Shown piece by piece: positions 18,316 to 25,887 of a stretch of 25,887 bases of DNA. Origin of the DNA: Brachionus plicatilis. Its lineage: Eukaryota; Rotifera; Eurotatoria; Ploima; Brachionidae. The first letter of the stretch is position 1, and every line of letters starts with the position of its first letter. The stretch is from positions 186,591-212,477 of the forward strand of contig QEOQ01000206.1 in NCBI GenBank assembly GCA_010279815.1, in the 5' to 3' direction. The position numbers were made by a program, and so were the translations under genes. The notes under the pieces were generated by a model. It was not told the origin of the DNA and did no database searches. It saw only the letters and a program-made list of their open reading frames with translations.

Positions 18316-19623
18316 CTACCTAAGTTCAACTCTAGAATTCATTTTTGGAAACCAAGCCATTGTCCTAAGCAGTTCTTTTGTCTTGGTAAGACCTTGATGA
18401 CCCTCATGAGCAATGTCAATTATCTTGTCCTGCAAAGACCCTGGAATAATCAACAACCTATTTCTCATAATAACACCATCTTTTGCTATTGAAAGCTCAT
18501 GAAAACAAGAATCATACATCTGCGATTTCCGCTTTATCAAGTTCATTTTTGCACCCCTGATTCGATTTTTGAGTTCTTGTAAAATTATATCCTCATTCGT
18601 TGCTTTGATTAGATCATCTCTGGAAATTGACGTAGGAGAATTGACTGAGAATAAGTAGTTAATGTAAAATTCACTACTTTTCTTTTCTTTAACATCCGGC
18701 AATGGATGTCTTGAAAGATAATCAGCTGGATTCCCAGTTCCTGGTCTGTGTCTAACTTCAAAATCATATTCAAGAATTCTAATAGACCAGCGTTCGATCC
18801 GTATGGGTACTTTACTTGAGCGTTTAAACAAATACTCCAGCGCTTTATTATCAGTCACAATTACGAATTTCCGACCATACACATAGAGATGAAATTTCTC
18901 ACAGCCCCACACAATTGCCAGGCACTCTTTCTCAATTTGAGAGTATCGGCGTTCCACTTCACTCAAACTTCGACTTGACATACTAACGATCTTCCTTTCA
19001 TTATTGTGAACTTGAGCTAAGATAGCGCCCAGGTCGATTGGACTCGCGTCTACAATCAACTCCATGTTAGGGTTGAAATAAGAAAGTGCATAGTTCACAA
19101 CTGAGTCTTTCAGCTTTCTTAAAGCTTCCTCTTCTTCTTTTTCCCATTTAAACTTTGCATTTTTCTTCACTAACTTGCGAAGTGGCTCAACAATATCAGC
19201 ATGCTTGTTGATAAACCTTGAAGCATATGTACTCAATCCGAGTAAACTATGCACTTCGCCTGAGTTTGTTGGAGTCGAAGCCTCAACTAGTGCTTTTACC
19301 TTGTCTCCTGTTAACCGAATCCCATCTTTAGAAAATTCAAATCCGAAAAATTCAACTTTGCCTACTCCAATCTTGCATTTATGGTTAACTGTTAGACCCT
19401 TTTCACTTAATCTCTCAAGCAACTTTTCCACTCTTTCATCATGTTGTAGAGCTCTTTTTCCAAACACTAAAATATCATCCATTATGTTCTTTACTCCATC
19501 TAAGCCTTGCAATGTATGCTCAATCACGTGGTGGAAAATTTCTGGAGCGGCATTTATTCCCATTAGCACCCTTTTGTATCGATAAAGACCGGAAGAGGTG
19601 CTAAAAGTAGTGATGTGTCTGCT
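18316..19623 (-). pseudogene. Gypsy-2 RT (C-terminal part), RNase H and integrase start
   Basis: 436 codons run between TAG 19624-19626 and TAG 18316-18318. The RT catalytic MDD is in NIMDDILVFG. The RT thumb follows, then RNase H with Asp in LIVDASP, Glu in IEKECLAIVW and Asp in VTDNKALEY. At the end, AHEGHQG gives the His pair of the integrase zinc region. All key residues of these domains are kept although stops surround them. Confidence 0.92.
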
Positions 19624-19944
19624 CTACTCGTCAAGTTCTAGTTGATGGAAGCCTTCCAACAAATCAAAAATGGAGAAGGTGTCAGCACCACACATATCGC
19701 CATTGATATCTGTTATTATGTCTTCCACAGTTGGCAAGACATATCTTGTACGATTTATTGCTTTATTAGCAGGACTTGCATCTAACACAAACCTAAGGCG
19801 CCCATCACGCTTTGGAACAAGCATTGCAGCTAGTAGCCATCTTGTTGGCCCTTAGGCCTTCTCAAAAATATCATTTTCTATGCCTTTCAAGACAATCTCT
19901 TCCATCTGCTTCCTCATACTAAACGGCACTCGAGGCCGCTTGAT
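19624..19944 (-). pseudogene. Gypsy-2 RT N-terminal part, with an inner stop
   Basis: The segment covers the start of RT, with RVPFSMRKQMEE, LVPKRDGRLRFVLDAS and the first catalytic Asp region SIFDLLEGFHQLELDE. A TAA at 19852-19854 lies in frame between the first and second of these, and TAG 19624-19626 closes it. No frameshift is seen. Confidence 0.9.
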
Positions 19945-20421
19945 CTATACTGGCTCAACTGCTTTGTCAATATCAAGCTTAACTTTGAATCCTTTTAACT
20001 TTCCTATTCTACCACTAAAGACGCTTGGATATTTTTGCTTATAAAAATCAATTGATTTGCACTCTAAGCTATCTATGATTTTAACCACTCCTAGCCTGTC
20101 GGCAGCCTCAAAACCAATCAAACACCTCTCATTGCTCTTCACCACCGCCACATCAGCTTCTATCAACTTGTTTCCATACTCGATTTTCGCTCTAAATTCG
20201 CCTACAAAACTAATTGGAACCGGATTTTGGTAACCATATACAGTGCAGTTAACCTTTCTTAGCTTAGGTTTATCTTTTATAGAGTTGTACATAGATTCAC
20301 TTATAGCATTCATTGACGAACAGGTATCTACAAACAATTCCATATCTAAATTGTTAACTCTAAAATAAAGTTTTGGTAATCTGGAACCCCCAATAGCTAA
20401 AATGTAACCAGGGCCATCATG
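19945..20421 (-). pseudogene. Gypsy-2 protease region, active-site motif altered
   Basis: The frame between TAA 20422-20424 and TAG 19945-19947 holds the retropepsin-like segment. The motif reads FVDTCSSMNAIS, where the family has Asp-Thr/Ser-Gly at that place, so the Gly is Cys here. The flap and later region (VYGYQNPVPISFVGEFRAKI) resembles the matching part of Gypsy-1 (LYGYGG and GEFKTRV). The altered residue would be expected to impair protease activity. Confidence 0.85.
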
Positions 20422-21204
20422 TTAGTTCAAACAATTCAGAGTCTTAAAATTCTTCCTATTTTTGCCTCTACATACACTTTCAAAATGGTTCAATTTCTTA
20501 CATGAGTTACATGCTTTACCCCTTGCTGGACAATATTTTATTCCCATTTGGTTTTGGCTGCCACAATATCCACATCTAATGTTTTTCCAACTTGTTTGTT
20601 TTGTAGAATTAAAATTTGTTCTCTGGCTCTTCTTAGAACCTATTGCTTCTACGACCTCATAACCACCCTCCATTTGCTTGGCTTGTAGTCTTGATGCCTC
20701 CATCGCCCTACCATCTTCAATCAGCTCATTAAGGGTCATATTTTTGTCCGACAGCGCTCTCTGTCTCAATTGATCACTCAAGCAACCTTGAATTATCTTT
20801 GACTTAATCATTGATTCAGGTTCATTAAATTGACAGCCATTTGCGAGGAGTCGTAAGCGATTTACAAAAGCATCAAAAGGCTCACTTCGGCTCTGTTTTG
20901 CGTTTGAAAATATAAATTTCTCGTATTCAGGATTAACTTGAGGTACGAAAAATTCATCCAAGACTCGAATCATGTCAGTATATTTGTGCTTCGATTCCTC
21001 TTTGGTTTTGTACATCTTGTATACAGACTGACCAGCATAATGTAAAAGACTTGCTTTGCATACTGAATCAGCAACTTGGGACAGCTCTTTTCCGTGTTTT
21101 GCTATCATAAAGTTCTCAAATCTATCTTTGTACACTAACCATCTCACACCAGCAGAATTTGGCTCAATATCTGGATTGAATTCTGGAAATTCCAACGCAC
21201 TCAT
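20422..21204 (-). pseudogene. Gypsy-2 Gag
   Basis: The first ATG after the LTR is at 21204-21202, giving 260 codons to TAA 20422-20424. The open frame extends upstream into the LTR without an ATG. A capsid region is followed by two zinc knuckles: CGYCGSQNQMGIKYC, which is atypical in that it lacks the His, and CNSCKKLNHFESVC (CX2CX4HX4C). The layout, with paired knuckles before the protease, matches Gypsy-1, so both likely belong to one clade. Confidence 0.88.
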
Positions 21205-21238
21205 CCTCTTTTGGCTCAAAACTGATTGCTCAATGCTC

Positions 21239-21247
21239 ACTGCGCCA
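21239..21247 (-). other. Gypsy-2 primer binding site, serine-tRNA-like
   Basis: Two bases inside the 5' LTR the minus strand reads TGGCGCAGT. The 3' end of several animal serine tRNAs (ACTGCG plus CCA) would pair with it. The match is only nine bases, so the tRNA call is tentative. Confidence 0.55.
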
Positions 21248-21249
21248 GA

Positions 21250-21468
21250 TGAAATATCCAAAGATTAAGCTTGTTTTAAAATCTTTTATTAAATAACACC
21301 CCCCTCTCCATAAAGAAAAGGAACTAGTATTTATATTAAGTTTAAGTTGGCTCAGCCAAGAACTCTCAAATCTTATCCAGGGTTATCTAGGGTTATCCTA
21401 GAAAGTTCTAGAATGTTCCAAATCTATTAACCAAAATGAACTTAACATTTATACCAAGGATACTGCAA
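21250..21468 (-). repeat. Gypsy-2 5' LTR
   Basis: On the minus strand it begins TGCAGTATCC (21467) and ends GGATATTTCA. It matches 16945-17160 except for about five substitutions, a one-base indel and a local replacement near 21345-21358. One unexplained base (21468) lies between it and the target duplication. Confidence 0.9.
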
Positions 21469-21473
21469 TATAC

Positions 21474-22226
21474 AAATGCAGATCACATTTGAAATCCGTA
21501 TAAAAAATCTCACGATTGACGTTATCAGGATGTCTGTCTCTTGACCAGCGCCAAATAATGTCATTCTTTATAATAGTAAAGAATGTTGTGACGTTCTCTC
21601 ATTGTCGAATCAAGCTTTATGATGAGATTCAACGATTCTAAAGCATTGTTAGTTGATGGCACACCATCAGCATAGCCTTCAAACTAGCCTTTTAATCTTG
21701 TAGTCCAATTGCGACAGAAATAGTCGATGAAATTGCCGATTAGGTCAGATTAATGCGCGCGCCACTTTTTAATTAAAAGTTGTAATGCAGCATCGAAAGT
21801 CGCTTCAGATTCGCACAATTTAATAAGCATGATGTCCTGTCTGATTGCTTTCTTGGGGTCAGTGGTGAAACGATTTAGTTGCATGTCGACTTAGCGTATC
21901 ACGTGAGCGAAACACATGACTCTCAACTCAAAAATGTAAGCAAATGTGTCTTGAAACCAAATGGTGATTACATCGGCACCATCAGCGATAACTATCTTTG
22001 AAGAAAATTCCAGTTGCATTACATCAAAATCAACCTTTTTCATTGCCTCGAATACAAATATGAAGGGTTGTCCTGCTTCGTTCGCTGTAATGCAGATACC
22101 GAACTGGTGAAAATGCTTTCGTCGATCAGTAGTACCGATCATTATGACAGGAAAGCATTGCTATATGAGTTTGTACGACGCATCGACTGTTAAATGCTGT
22201 GTCTTATTTGTGTTATTATCAGTGAA
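21474..22226 (-). pseudogene. MULE transposase, central piece right of Gypsy-2
   Basis: The minus strand reads TQHLTVDASYKLI, IMIGTTDRRKHFHQFGI, IADGADVITIWF, VMCFAHVIR and then EGYADGVPSTNNALESLN, which follow the MULE transposase core order. The catalytic Asp residues are plausibly in TVDAS and IADGAD. Four in-frame stops interrupt it (22161-22163, 21891-21893, 21750-21752, 21684-21686). One frame change near 21595-21605 precedes WRWSRDRHPDN, which leads directly to the Gypsy-2 insertion point. The N-terminal part of the protein is missing. Confidence 0.8.
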
Positions 22227-22450
22227 TTAGTTTGTTTGTCACCTAGTTTAGTGTTTAATATTCATTAGTCATTAATAAAATTAGTCACCATTTTTTTGCT
22301 TGATCGGTCATCCCGAAAATATTTAATTTGTCGGTCAATTAGTTTATCTGTCAGTCAATTAGTTAAATAATCAGTGAAATATTTTGTTTGTCATCCAGTT
22401 TAGTTTTTTTGTCACTATATTGGGAATTTTTTTGTCAGTCCATTAAATGG
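22227..22450. repeat. Degenerate TTTGTC-type subterminal repeats
   Basis: At least six units resembling TTTGTCAGTCAATTAGTTT occur between 22230 and 22440, with spacers of 10-40 bases. Reverse-complement versions of the same word lie at the other MULE end (16570-16670). Confidence 0.6.
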
Positions 22451-22511
22451 TGGCTTTGTAAATATGTATAATAAAGCTAAATTTAATTTTTAATTTTTTT
22501 TATTTAATAAA

Positions 22512-22682
22512 GTAACACCCCCTCCAGCAGACCCCGTTCGTCTGGGGCCTTGCTGGATCTCTTTATATGTATTTTGTTTATGTTTAGTTTGAGGAATGAT
22601 TTTTAATAAAGAAGTAGAGAAGAAAGCTTTTTTAATTTTTTTCTCCCTCTCTCTCAATTATATAATAGCGCACGCTATTAAA
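22512..22682 (+). repeat. Third LTR element, 5' LTR
   Basis: About 171 bp, matching 24711-24884 at roughly 90 percent. The start reads GTAACACC where the 3' copy reads TGTTACACC, so the TG end is mutated. Near its end is the perfect palindrome TAATAGCGCACGCTATTA (22663-22680). Confidence 0.88.
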
Positions 22683-22726
22683 TTGATGGCAGCGGTTAAG
22701 CTTACAAAAAAATAAATTAGAACACG

Positions 22727-23125
22727 ATGTTAAATGAACACATATTTTTGTTCGTACAGTTGTGTTTTAGCATAGCTGTGCTGACTTTAACTATGATTGC
22801 TGTAGCTTGTGCTTTTAAAGTTATCACAAACCACTGGACTGGTCAGAAAAAAGAGTCAAATTTTGGTCTTCAATTCGCGAACTCAAATGAGAAGTTCAAC
22901 GGGACCCCGGAAAAATTTCGCCAAGATTATTTGGAAAAGTCAGCGATCAAATCCGAACCGACAAACAAGTGGCGAAATGATGATCAAATAAGTTTCATTG
23001 GGAAAAGTCAGGGACGATCTTTTCCTATTACAGGCCGGAATTCGTACTGCAGTTCTGAACAGGAACAGCATGGGTTAAAATCTTTGTTACATTCGATCAA
23101 AACGCACAATACTTTCAGGGAGTAG
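22727..23125 (+). CDS. Unrecognised 132-aa ORF at the 5' end of the third LTR element
   Basis: The ATG at 22727 lies 40 bases after the primer-site-like sequence. Residues 5-30 are hydrophobic (IFLFVQLCFSIAVLTLTMIAVA), resembling a signal anchor, followed by a polar, K/N/S/Q-rich segment. Its position is that of gag, but a membrane-like start is unusual for Ty3/gypsy Gag. I recognise no family. It may be an N-terminal leader of a gag now cut off by decay, since related gag sequence appears at 23385. Confidence 0.5.
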   Translation: MLNEHIFLFVQLCFSIAVLTLTMIAVACAFKVITNHWTGQKKESNFGLQFANSNEKFNGTPEKFRQDYLEKSAIKSEPTNKWRNDDQISFIGKSQGRSFPITGRNSYCSSEQEQHGLKSLLHSIKTHNTFRE

Positions 23126-23384
23126 TTGCGGGAGCCTACGTTTAATGGCTCATTGGAGGACAATGTGATTTTCCCTTAGTATAAAAGCGAGATGCGAATT
23201 GTGACACGCCAATTAACCCTATTAAGAACACAATATTTTTTGACATATACAAAAGTCTGAAGTAGGTGCTAAAGAAAACACACAGGAAAAAGAAGAACAA
23301 AAAGCAGTTGCGGTTTGAATAACAAAGCAATCGGCGCCGTCTAAAATATGGTCATTTAAGCCAACAATTTTTACCCTAAAGTAA
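23126..23384. other. Decayed stretch between leader ORF and gag remnant
   Basis: All plus frames are broken by several stops. The composition is continuous with the element, so it is probably degenerate gag. Confidence 0.4.
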
Positions 23385-23621
23385 GATATTCGCACGTGGT
23401 GGAATCGATTCAAATTATTTGTTGAAAACAACAGGATAGTGGAAGCTGATCTGCGGAATTGTGTTGCAACCTTTTTGGACGACAATTGTCTGAGAAGGTT
23501 CGAATTCAGGGTTCCTAAGGAACCTGTGGATATGTTCGAACTTGAAAAACAGATGATCAAAATGTTCGGAAAGCAACCGGCTTCCCAAACTAATGCGGTA
23601 GGTACAGAGCAGCGCTTCTGA
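23385..23621 (+). pseudogene. Retrotransposon gag (capsid) remnant
   Basis: The frame reads RTWWNRFKLFVENNRI, then EADLRNCVATFLDDN and FELEKQMIKMFGKQ, ending at TGA 23619-23621. The W-x2-RF, spaced hydrophobic helices and FL-D pattern are typical of the retrotransposon gag capsid N-terminal domain. A TAA lies just upstream at 23382-23384, so it is a broken piece of about 78 codons. Confidence 0.75.
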
Positions 23622-23643
23622 AATTAACCAGGACTGTTACTTG

Positions 23644-23853
23644 ATGGATCCAAATTTTAAAGATCTGAATGAAGACAACAATCAGCCATAAAACCGTCCC
23701 GAATCCGATACGGATACCTCCGATTTTGAACCGAACTACTATTTACGAAGGCAAGTGGAGGTTGCTCAAAACGGTTCGCATGAGGGTAAACCAGAAGAAA
23801 CCTGGCGTACCAAAAGATCTAGGAGGCCACCAGATCGGTTGCAATATACCTAA
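23644..23853 (+). pseudogene. C-terminal pol tail remnant
   Basis: Seventy codons with an inner TAA at 23689-23691. The end reads RRPPDRLQYT, the kind of basic RxxPPDR motif seen at the C-terminus of many Ty3/gypsy and copia polyproteins. It directly follows the gag remnant, so most of pol has been deleted in between. Confidence 0.55.
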
Positions 23854-24030
23854 TTACATAAGGAGAAAATTTTTAAAATTATTATAAAATTATGTTGAAA
23901 AAAAAAAGAAAAAAGAATTCAATTTTTAAATTTTCAACGACTTTACAAAGAGAGTTGTGCTTTCCATAGCACGTTGAAAAAGAAGAAAAAAAAGAAAAAA
24001 AGAAAAACTTCAATTTTCAATATTTAGACA

Positions 24031-24597
24031 ATGTCTCAACAACTCTGCTCAGAACAGCAGGTGCCGTCGGAGGTCCGGGCCGAACCCAGACCCACAATGC
24101 GTCACGTAAATCGCAACGCGTTGAGTGGATTTGGGAAAATGGTGGTCGAGAGCGTGGTGGACTCCTTAGATGCCGCATCGTTGAAAGGCGGCCCGCTCCA
24201 ATATTGTTTCTGACCATAAACAAAATCCATGAGAACAGATGGCTCATGCAGATGATCAGGACCACTACCTTCGATGGGCAGCTCATGGTTTGCGGCCCGG
24301 AAAACTACATCACCTGCTGGGTACCAATGGACAACACCCACAAACTTACGGAACGGAACTGGTCTCGAGAATCCATCCCCACGGAAGCCACAACCAGGGA
24401 GACCGAAATGGTTACCGGATCGGAAAAACATCCGTCTCCACACCTGGTCGGGGAATCTATTTATACCCCGACTACCAAATCAGTGGCATCCTCGACACTC
24501 TGATTGGAGCAGAAGTTGGGCGAGGAAGAGGCCTAGGTTTCTCTACGACGATGGCAAGAGATCGGGGCTCAAGGGGACCCACGAACAAGATCACTAA
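24031..24597 (+). other. GC-richer unidentified cassette with overlapping open frames
   Basis: This 570-bp block is distinctly richer in G+C than the poly-purine and T-rich stretches around it (23880-24015, 24598-24667). Plus-strand frames are open over 24031-24213 (start MSQQLC), 24114-24503 and 24239-24709, and a minus frame is open over 24102-24443. The frame giving IHENRWLMQMIRTTTFDG looks most protein-like, but no motif can be named. Position between the pol tail and the 3' LTR is that of an env or extra 3' ORF. Because all frames are long in GC-rich DNA, coding is unproven. Confidence 0.4.
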
Positions 24598-24709
24598 GTT
24601 TTTATTTTTATTTTTGTTATATTTTTGTTTTTTTTTGTTTTTACTTTTATTTTTTGTTTTTTTTTACTCCCCGAACGTCAAGAGCCGTTCTCCCACGGCG
24701 AGGGAGTAA

Positions 24710-24884
24710 TGTTACACCACCTCCAGCAGACCCCGGTCTTCTGGAGCCTTGCTGGATCTCTATATATGTATTTTGTTTATGTTTAGTTTGAGAAATGATT
24801 TTTAATAAAGAAGAAGAGAAGAAAGCTTTTTTATTTTTTTTCTCCCTCTCTCTCAATTATTATTTAATAGCGCAAGCTATTAAA
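24710..24884 (+). repeat. Third LTR element, 3' LTR
   Basis: It begins TGTTACACCACC after the purine tract and matches 22512-22682. The palindrome near its end is imperfect here (TAATAGCGCAAGCTATTA), with a 7-bp stem. AATAAA lies in TTTTTAATAAAGAAG, a fitting polyadenylation signal. Confidence 0.88.
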
Positions 24885-25049
24885 ATAATAAAAAAAAATT
24901 AATTTAATTTTTTAAAATTTTTTTTAAACTTTTTATTTAATTTAAAATTATATAAATTAAAATGTGTAAAATGAATGAAATGAGTAATATGAATTAAATT
25001 AATTAATTGAGTAGAACTCTGGCATAAGCTATAAAAATTATAACTACGA
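24885..25049. other. Extremely AT-rich spacer
   Basis: It is almost all A and T, with no gene or clear repeat seen. Confidence 0.6.
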
Positions 25050-25887
25050 ATCAATGGCCAAAAAAAAGATAATGCTAGACTTGAACTCTGTGGAGAGGAA
25101 ATAGAATGAGTTGGAAAAATTAAATATCTCGGGGTGTGGATTGATGGAAAATGCTACAGTAAAGAGCACTTAAGAGAGAGGAGACTAAGTACATGTAGAG
25201 CTTTCTATCTACTGAAACAAAACCTAGACCTCAATAGTAGTAAAATGAGCCCACAGCTAAAAGCACACTTATTCAAAACATACGTTAGACCTATCACATA
25301 TTACGGATTAGAAAATTGCGTAATTAGTAAATGTGAAAAAAGTAAGATTCAAACTATGGAAGGTCTTATGATTAAACAGATGCTTGGCCTAGACAAAAGA
25401 TCACGTACGACCAATCTACTGTATGCACTAGATATTGAACCAGTTATCTCGAAAATAAAAAAATTAAAACTGAATTTTGCATCCAGAATAATTGGTAATG
25501 AGTGCACTGGAAAAATATTTAGAACGAAAAAAACTGATCGAAATAACGGTAATAAACTTGTACAAGAGTTAAGAGAGATTCTTGGCTCGAATGAGTTCAT
25601 TACTCAAGAAATTTTAACTAAAAAAGTAAATAAAATCAAGGAAGAAGACGAGATAAAAAGTAAAAATGGAATATGTGAAACTATAAAATTTTGCCTGGAA
25701 AATATGGACGAAAGGAAAGAGCAATTAAAATTAATAGTTAAAGCTTACTCATGTAAAACTGGTCCTTAAGTGATAGAATCAAACAAAACTCAATAAAATT
25801 CGATGCGTTCTTGGTTCTTGTTTTATACGTGACTGAAAAATAATAACAAAGGGATGAACAAAATTTGAAAAGAAAAAAAAAAAAAAA
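25050..25887 (+). pseudogene. Non-LTR retrotransposon 3' end with poly-A tail
   Basis: An open frame from about 25110 to TAA 25767-25769 encodes the region after the RT catalytic core: KYLGVWIDG, RRLSTCRAFYLLKQ, LFKTYVRPITYYGLE and a basic C-terminal part. A TGA near 25107-25109 separates it from related sequence back to about 25050. The 3' UTR (25770-25872) ends in A15 at the window edge. The catalytic domain and endonuclease are absent, so this is a 5'-truncated copy. The tail and sequence differ from the two other LINEs in the window, giving three distinct LINE lineages. Clade not resolved. Confidence 0.82.

Larger units (their letters stand above)
16945..21468 (-). mobile_element. Gypsy-2: decayed Ty3/gypsy LTR retrotransposon (4.5 kb)
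   Basis: LTRs of 216-218 bp flank a gag-pol region in the order Gag, protease, RT, RNase H, integrase. It sits inside the MULE transposase. TATAC is repeated at 16940-16944 and 21469-21473 (one extra base at 21468), consistent with a 5-bp target duplication. The LTRs differ by about five substitutions, a one-base indel and one short replaced segment, so it is older than Gypsy-1. Six stop codons interrupt a single continuous frame. Confidence 0.93.
16566..22450 (-). mobile_element. Decayed MULE DNA transposon, split by Gypsy-2
   Basis: MULE transposase coding lies on both sides of Gypsy-2, in the same strand and frame. Outside the coding parts, both ends carry the degenerate word TGACAAAnAAACTA in inverted relation: as is at about 16570, 16634 and 16655, and as TTTGTC... 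at least six times in 22230-22440. Such subterminal repeats suggest element ends. The outer limits are approximate, and I found no target duplication. Confidence 0.65.
22512..24884 (+). mobile_element. Internally deleted LTR retrotransposon with extra 3' cassette
   Basis: Two related LTRs flank 2 kb that contain a piece of gag and the very end of pol but no protease, RT, RNase H or integrase. A primer-site-like TGGCAGCGGTTAAGC follows the 5' LTR at 22687 (tRNA not identified), and a purine tract GCGAGGGAGTAA precedes the 3' LTR. It is a non-autonomous derivative on the plus strand. An unidentified GC-richer segment lies between the pol end and the 3' LTR. Confidence 0.85.

Noticed and set aside
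19175..19585. 136-codon plus-strand ORF opposite Gypsy-2 RT
   Set aside because: Antisense to conserved RT and RNase H coding, with Ser/Leu-rich composition expected of an antisense shadow.
3818..20424. Reassigned stop codons (for example TAA or TAG read as an amino acid) to explain the many in-frame stops
   Set aside because: By comparison between the two gypsy elements and family patterns, the stops fall on positions of differing residue types. The galactosyltransferase gene ends normally at TAG, and ORF ends elsewhere behave as stops. Decay or occasional read-through is simpler.
22540..22560. Rho-independent-type terminator in the CCAGCAG...CTGCTGG-like LTR segment
   Set aside because: This is a eukaryotic LTR; the CCAGCAG and TTGCTGG words are short repeats inside it with no bacterial context.
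24102..24443. 113-codon minus ORF in the third LTR element
   Set aside because: All frames are open in this GC-rich block and it is antisense to the element; no motif supports it.

Overview
The window looks like AT-rich eukaryotic, probably metazoan, intergenic DNA that is dominated by transposable elements. The animal call rests on a beta-1,4-galactosyltransferase gene of GT7 type with a 46-nt intron, Ty3/gypsy elements with serine-tRNA-like primer sites, several non-LTR (LINE) fragments ending in A- or AAT-rich tails, and MULE and hAT-like DNA elements. A small AT-rich invertebrate genome such as a rotifer would fit, but the sequence alone does not settle the species. I see no bacterial operon, CRISPR array, rRNA or tRNA gene.

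Layout. 1-1267: 3' end of a plus-strand LTR element with a candidate LTR at 928-1267. 1497-2658 (minus): the one intact host-type gene, a Golgi-type galactosyltransferase in two exons, whose start codon lies inside a 57-bp inverted repeat. 2878-8409 (minus): a nearly complete, young Ty3/gypsy element (Gypsy-1) with 327-bp LTRs differing at one base, a 5-bp target duplication and a gag-pol frame broken by two in-frame stops. 8410-9015 and 10361-11499: parts of a roughly 1.13-kb segmental duplication of the galactosyltransferase 5' region. Copy 2 keeps the uninterrupted target site, so Gypsy-1 can be placed after the duplication. 9016-10360: a 5'-truncated LINE between the two copies. 12091-13585: a CR1/jockey-like LINE fragment. 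13593-14155: MULE transposase fragments in inverted orientation. 15657-15924: a hAT-like MITE. About 16566-22450: a decayed MULE split by a second Ty3/gypsy element (Gypsy-2, 16945-21468, minus; six premature stops, no frameshift seen). 22512-24884: a third LTR element, internally deleted, carrying an unidentified GC-richer cassette next to its 3' LTR. 25050-25887: the 3' end of another LINE with a poly-A tail at the window edge.

The elements do not form a pathway. The region is a nested, layered insertion site whose order of events can be partly read: MULE decay, then Gypsy-2 insertion; galactosyltransferase-region duplication, then Gypsy-1 insertion. The most unusual signals are the head-to-head galactosyltransferase arrangement with its long hairpin, a string of small hairpins with repeated identical loops in both duplicate copies, and retroelement frames that decay by nonsense changes almost without frameshifts.
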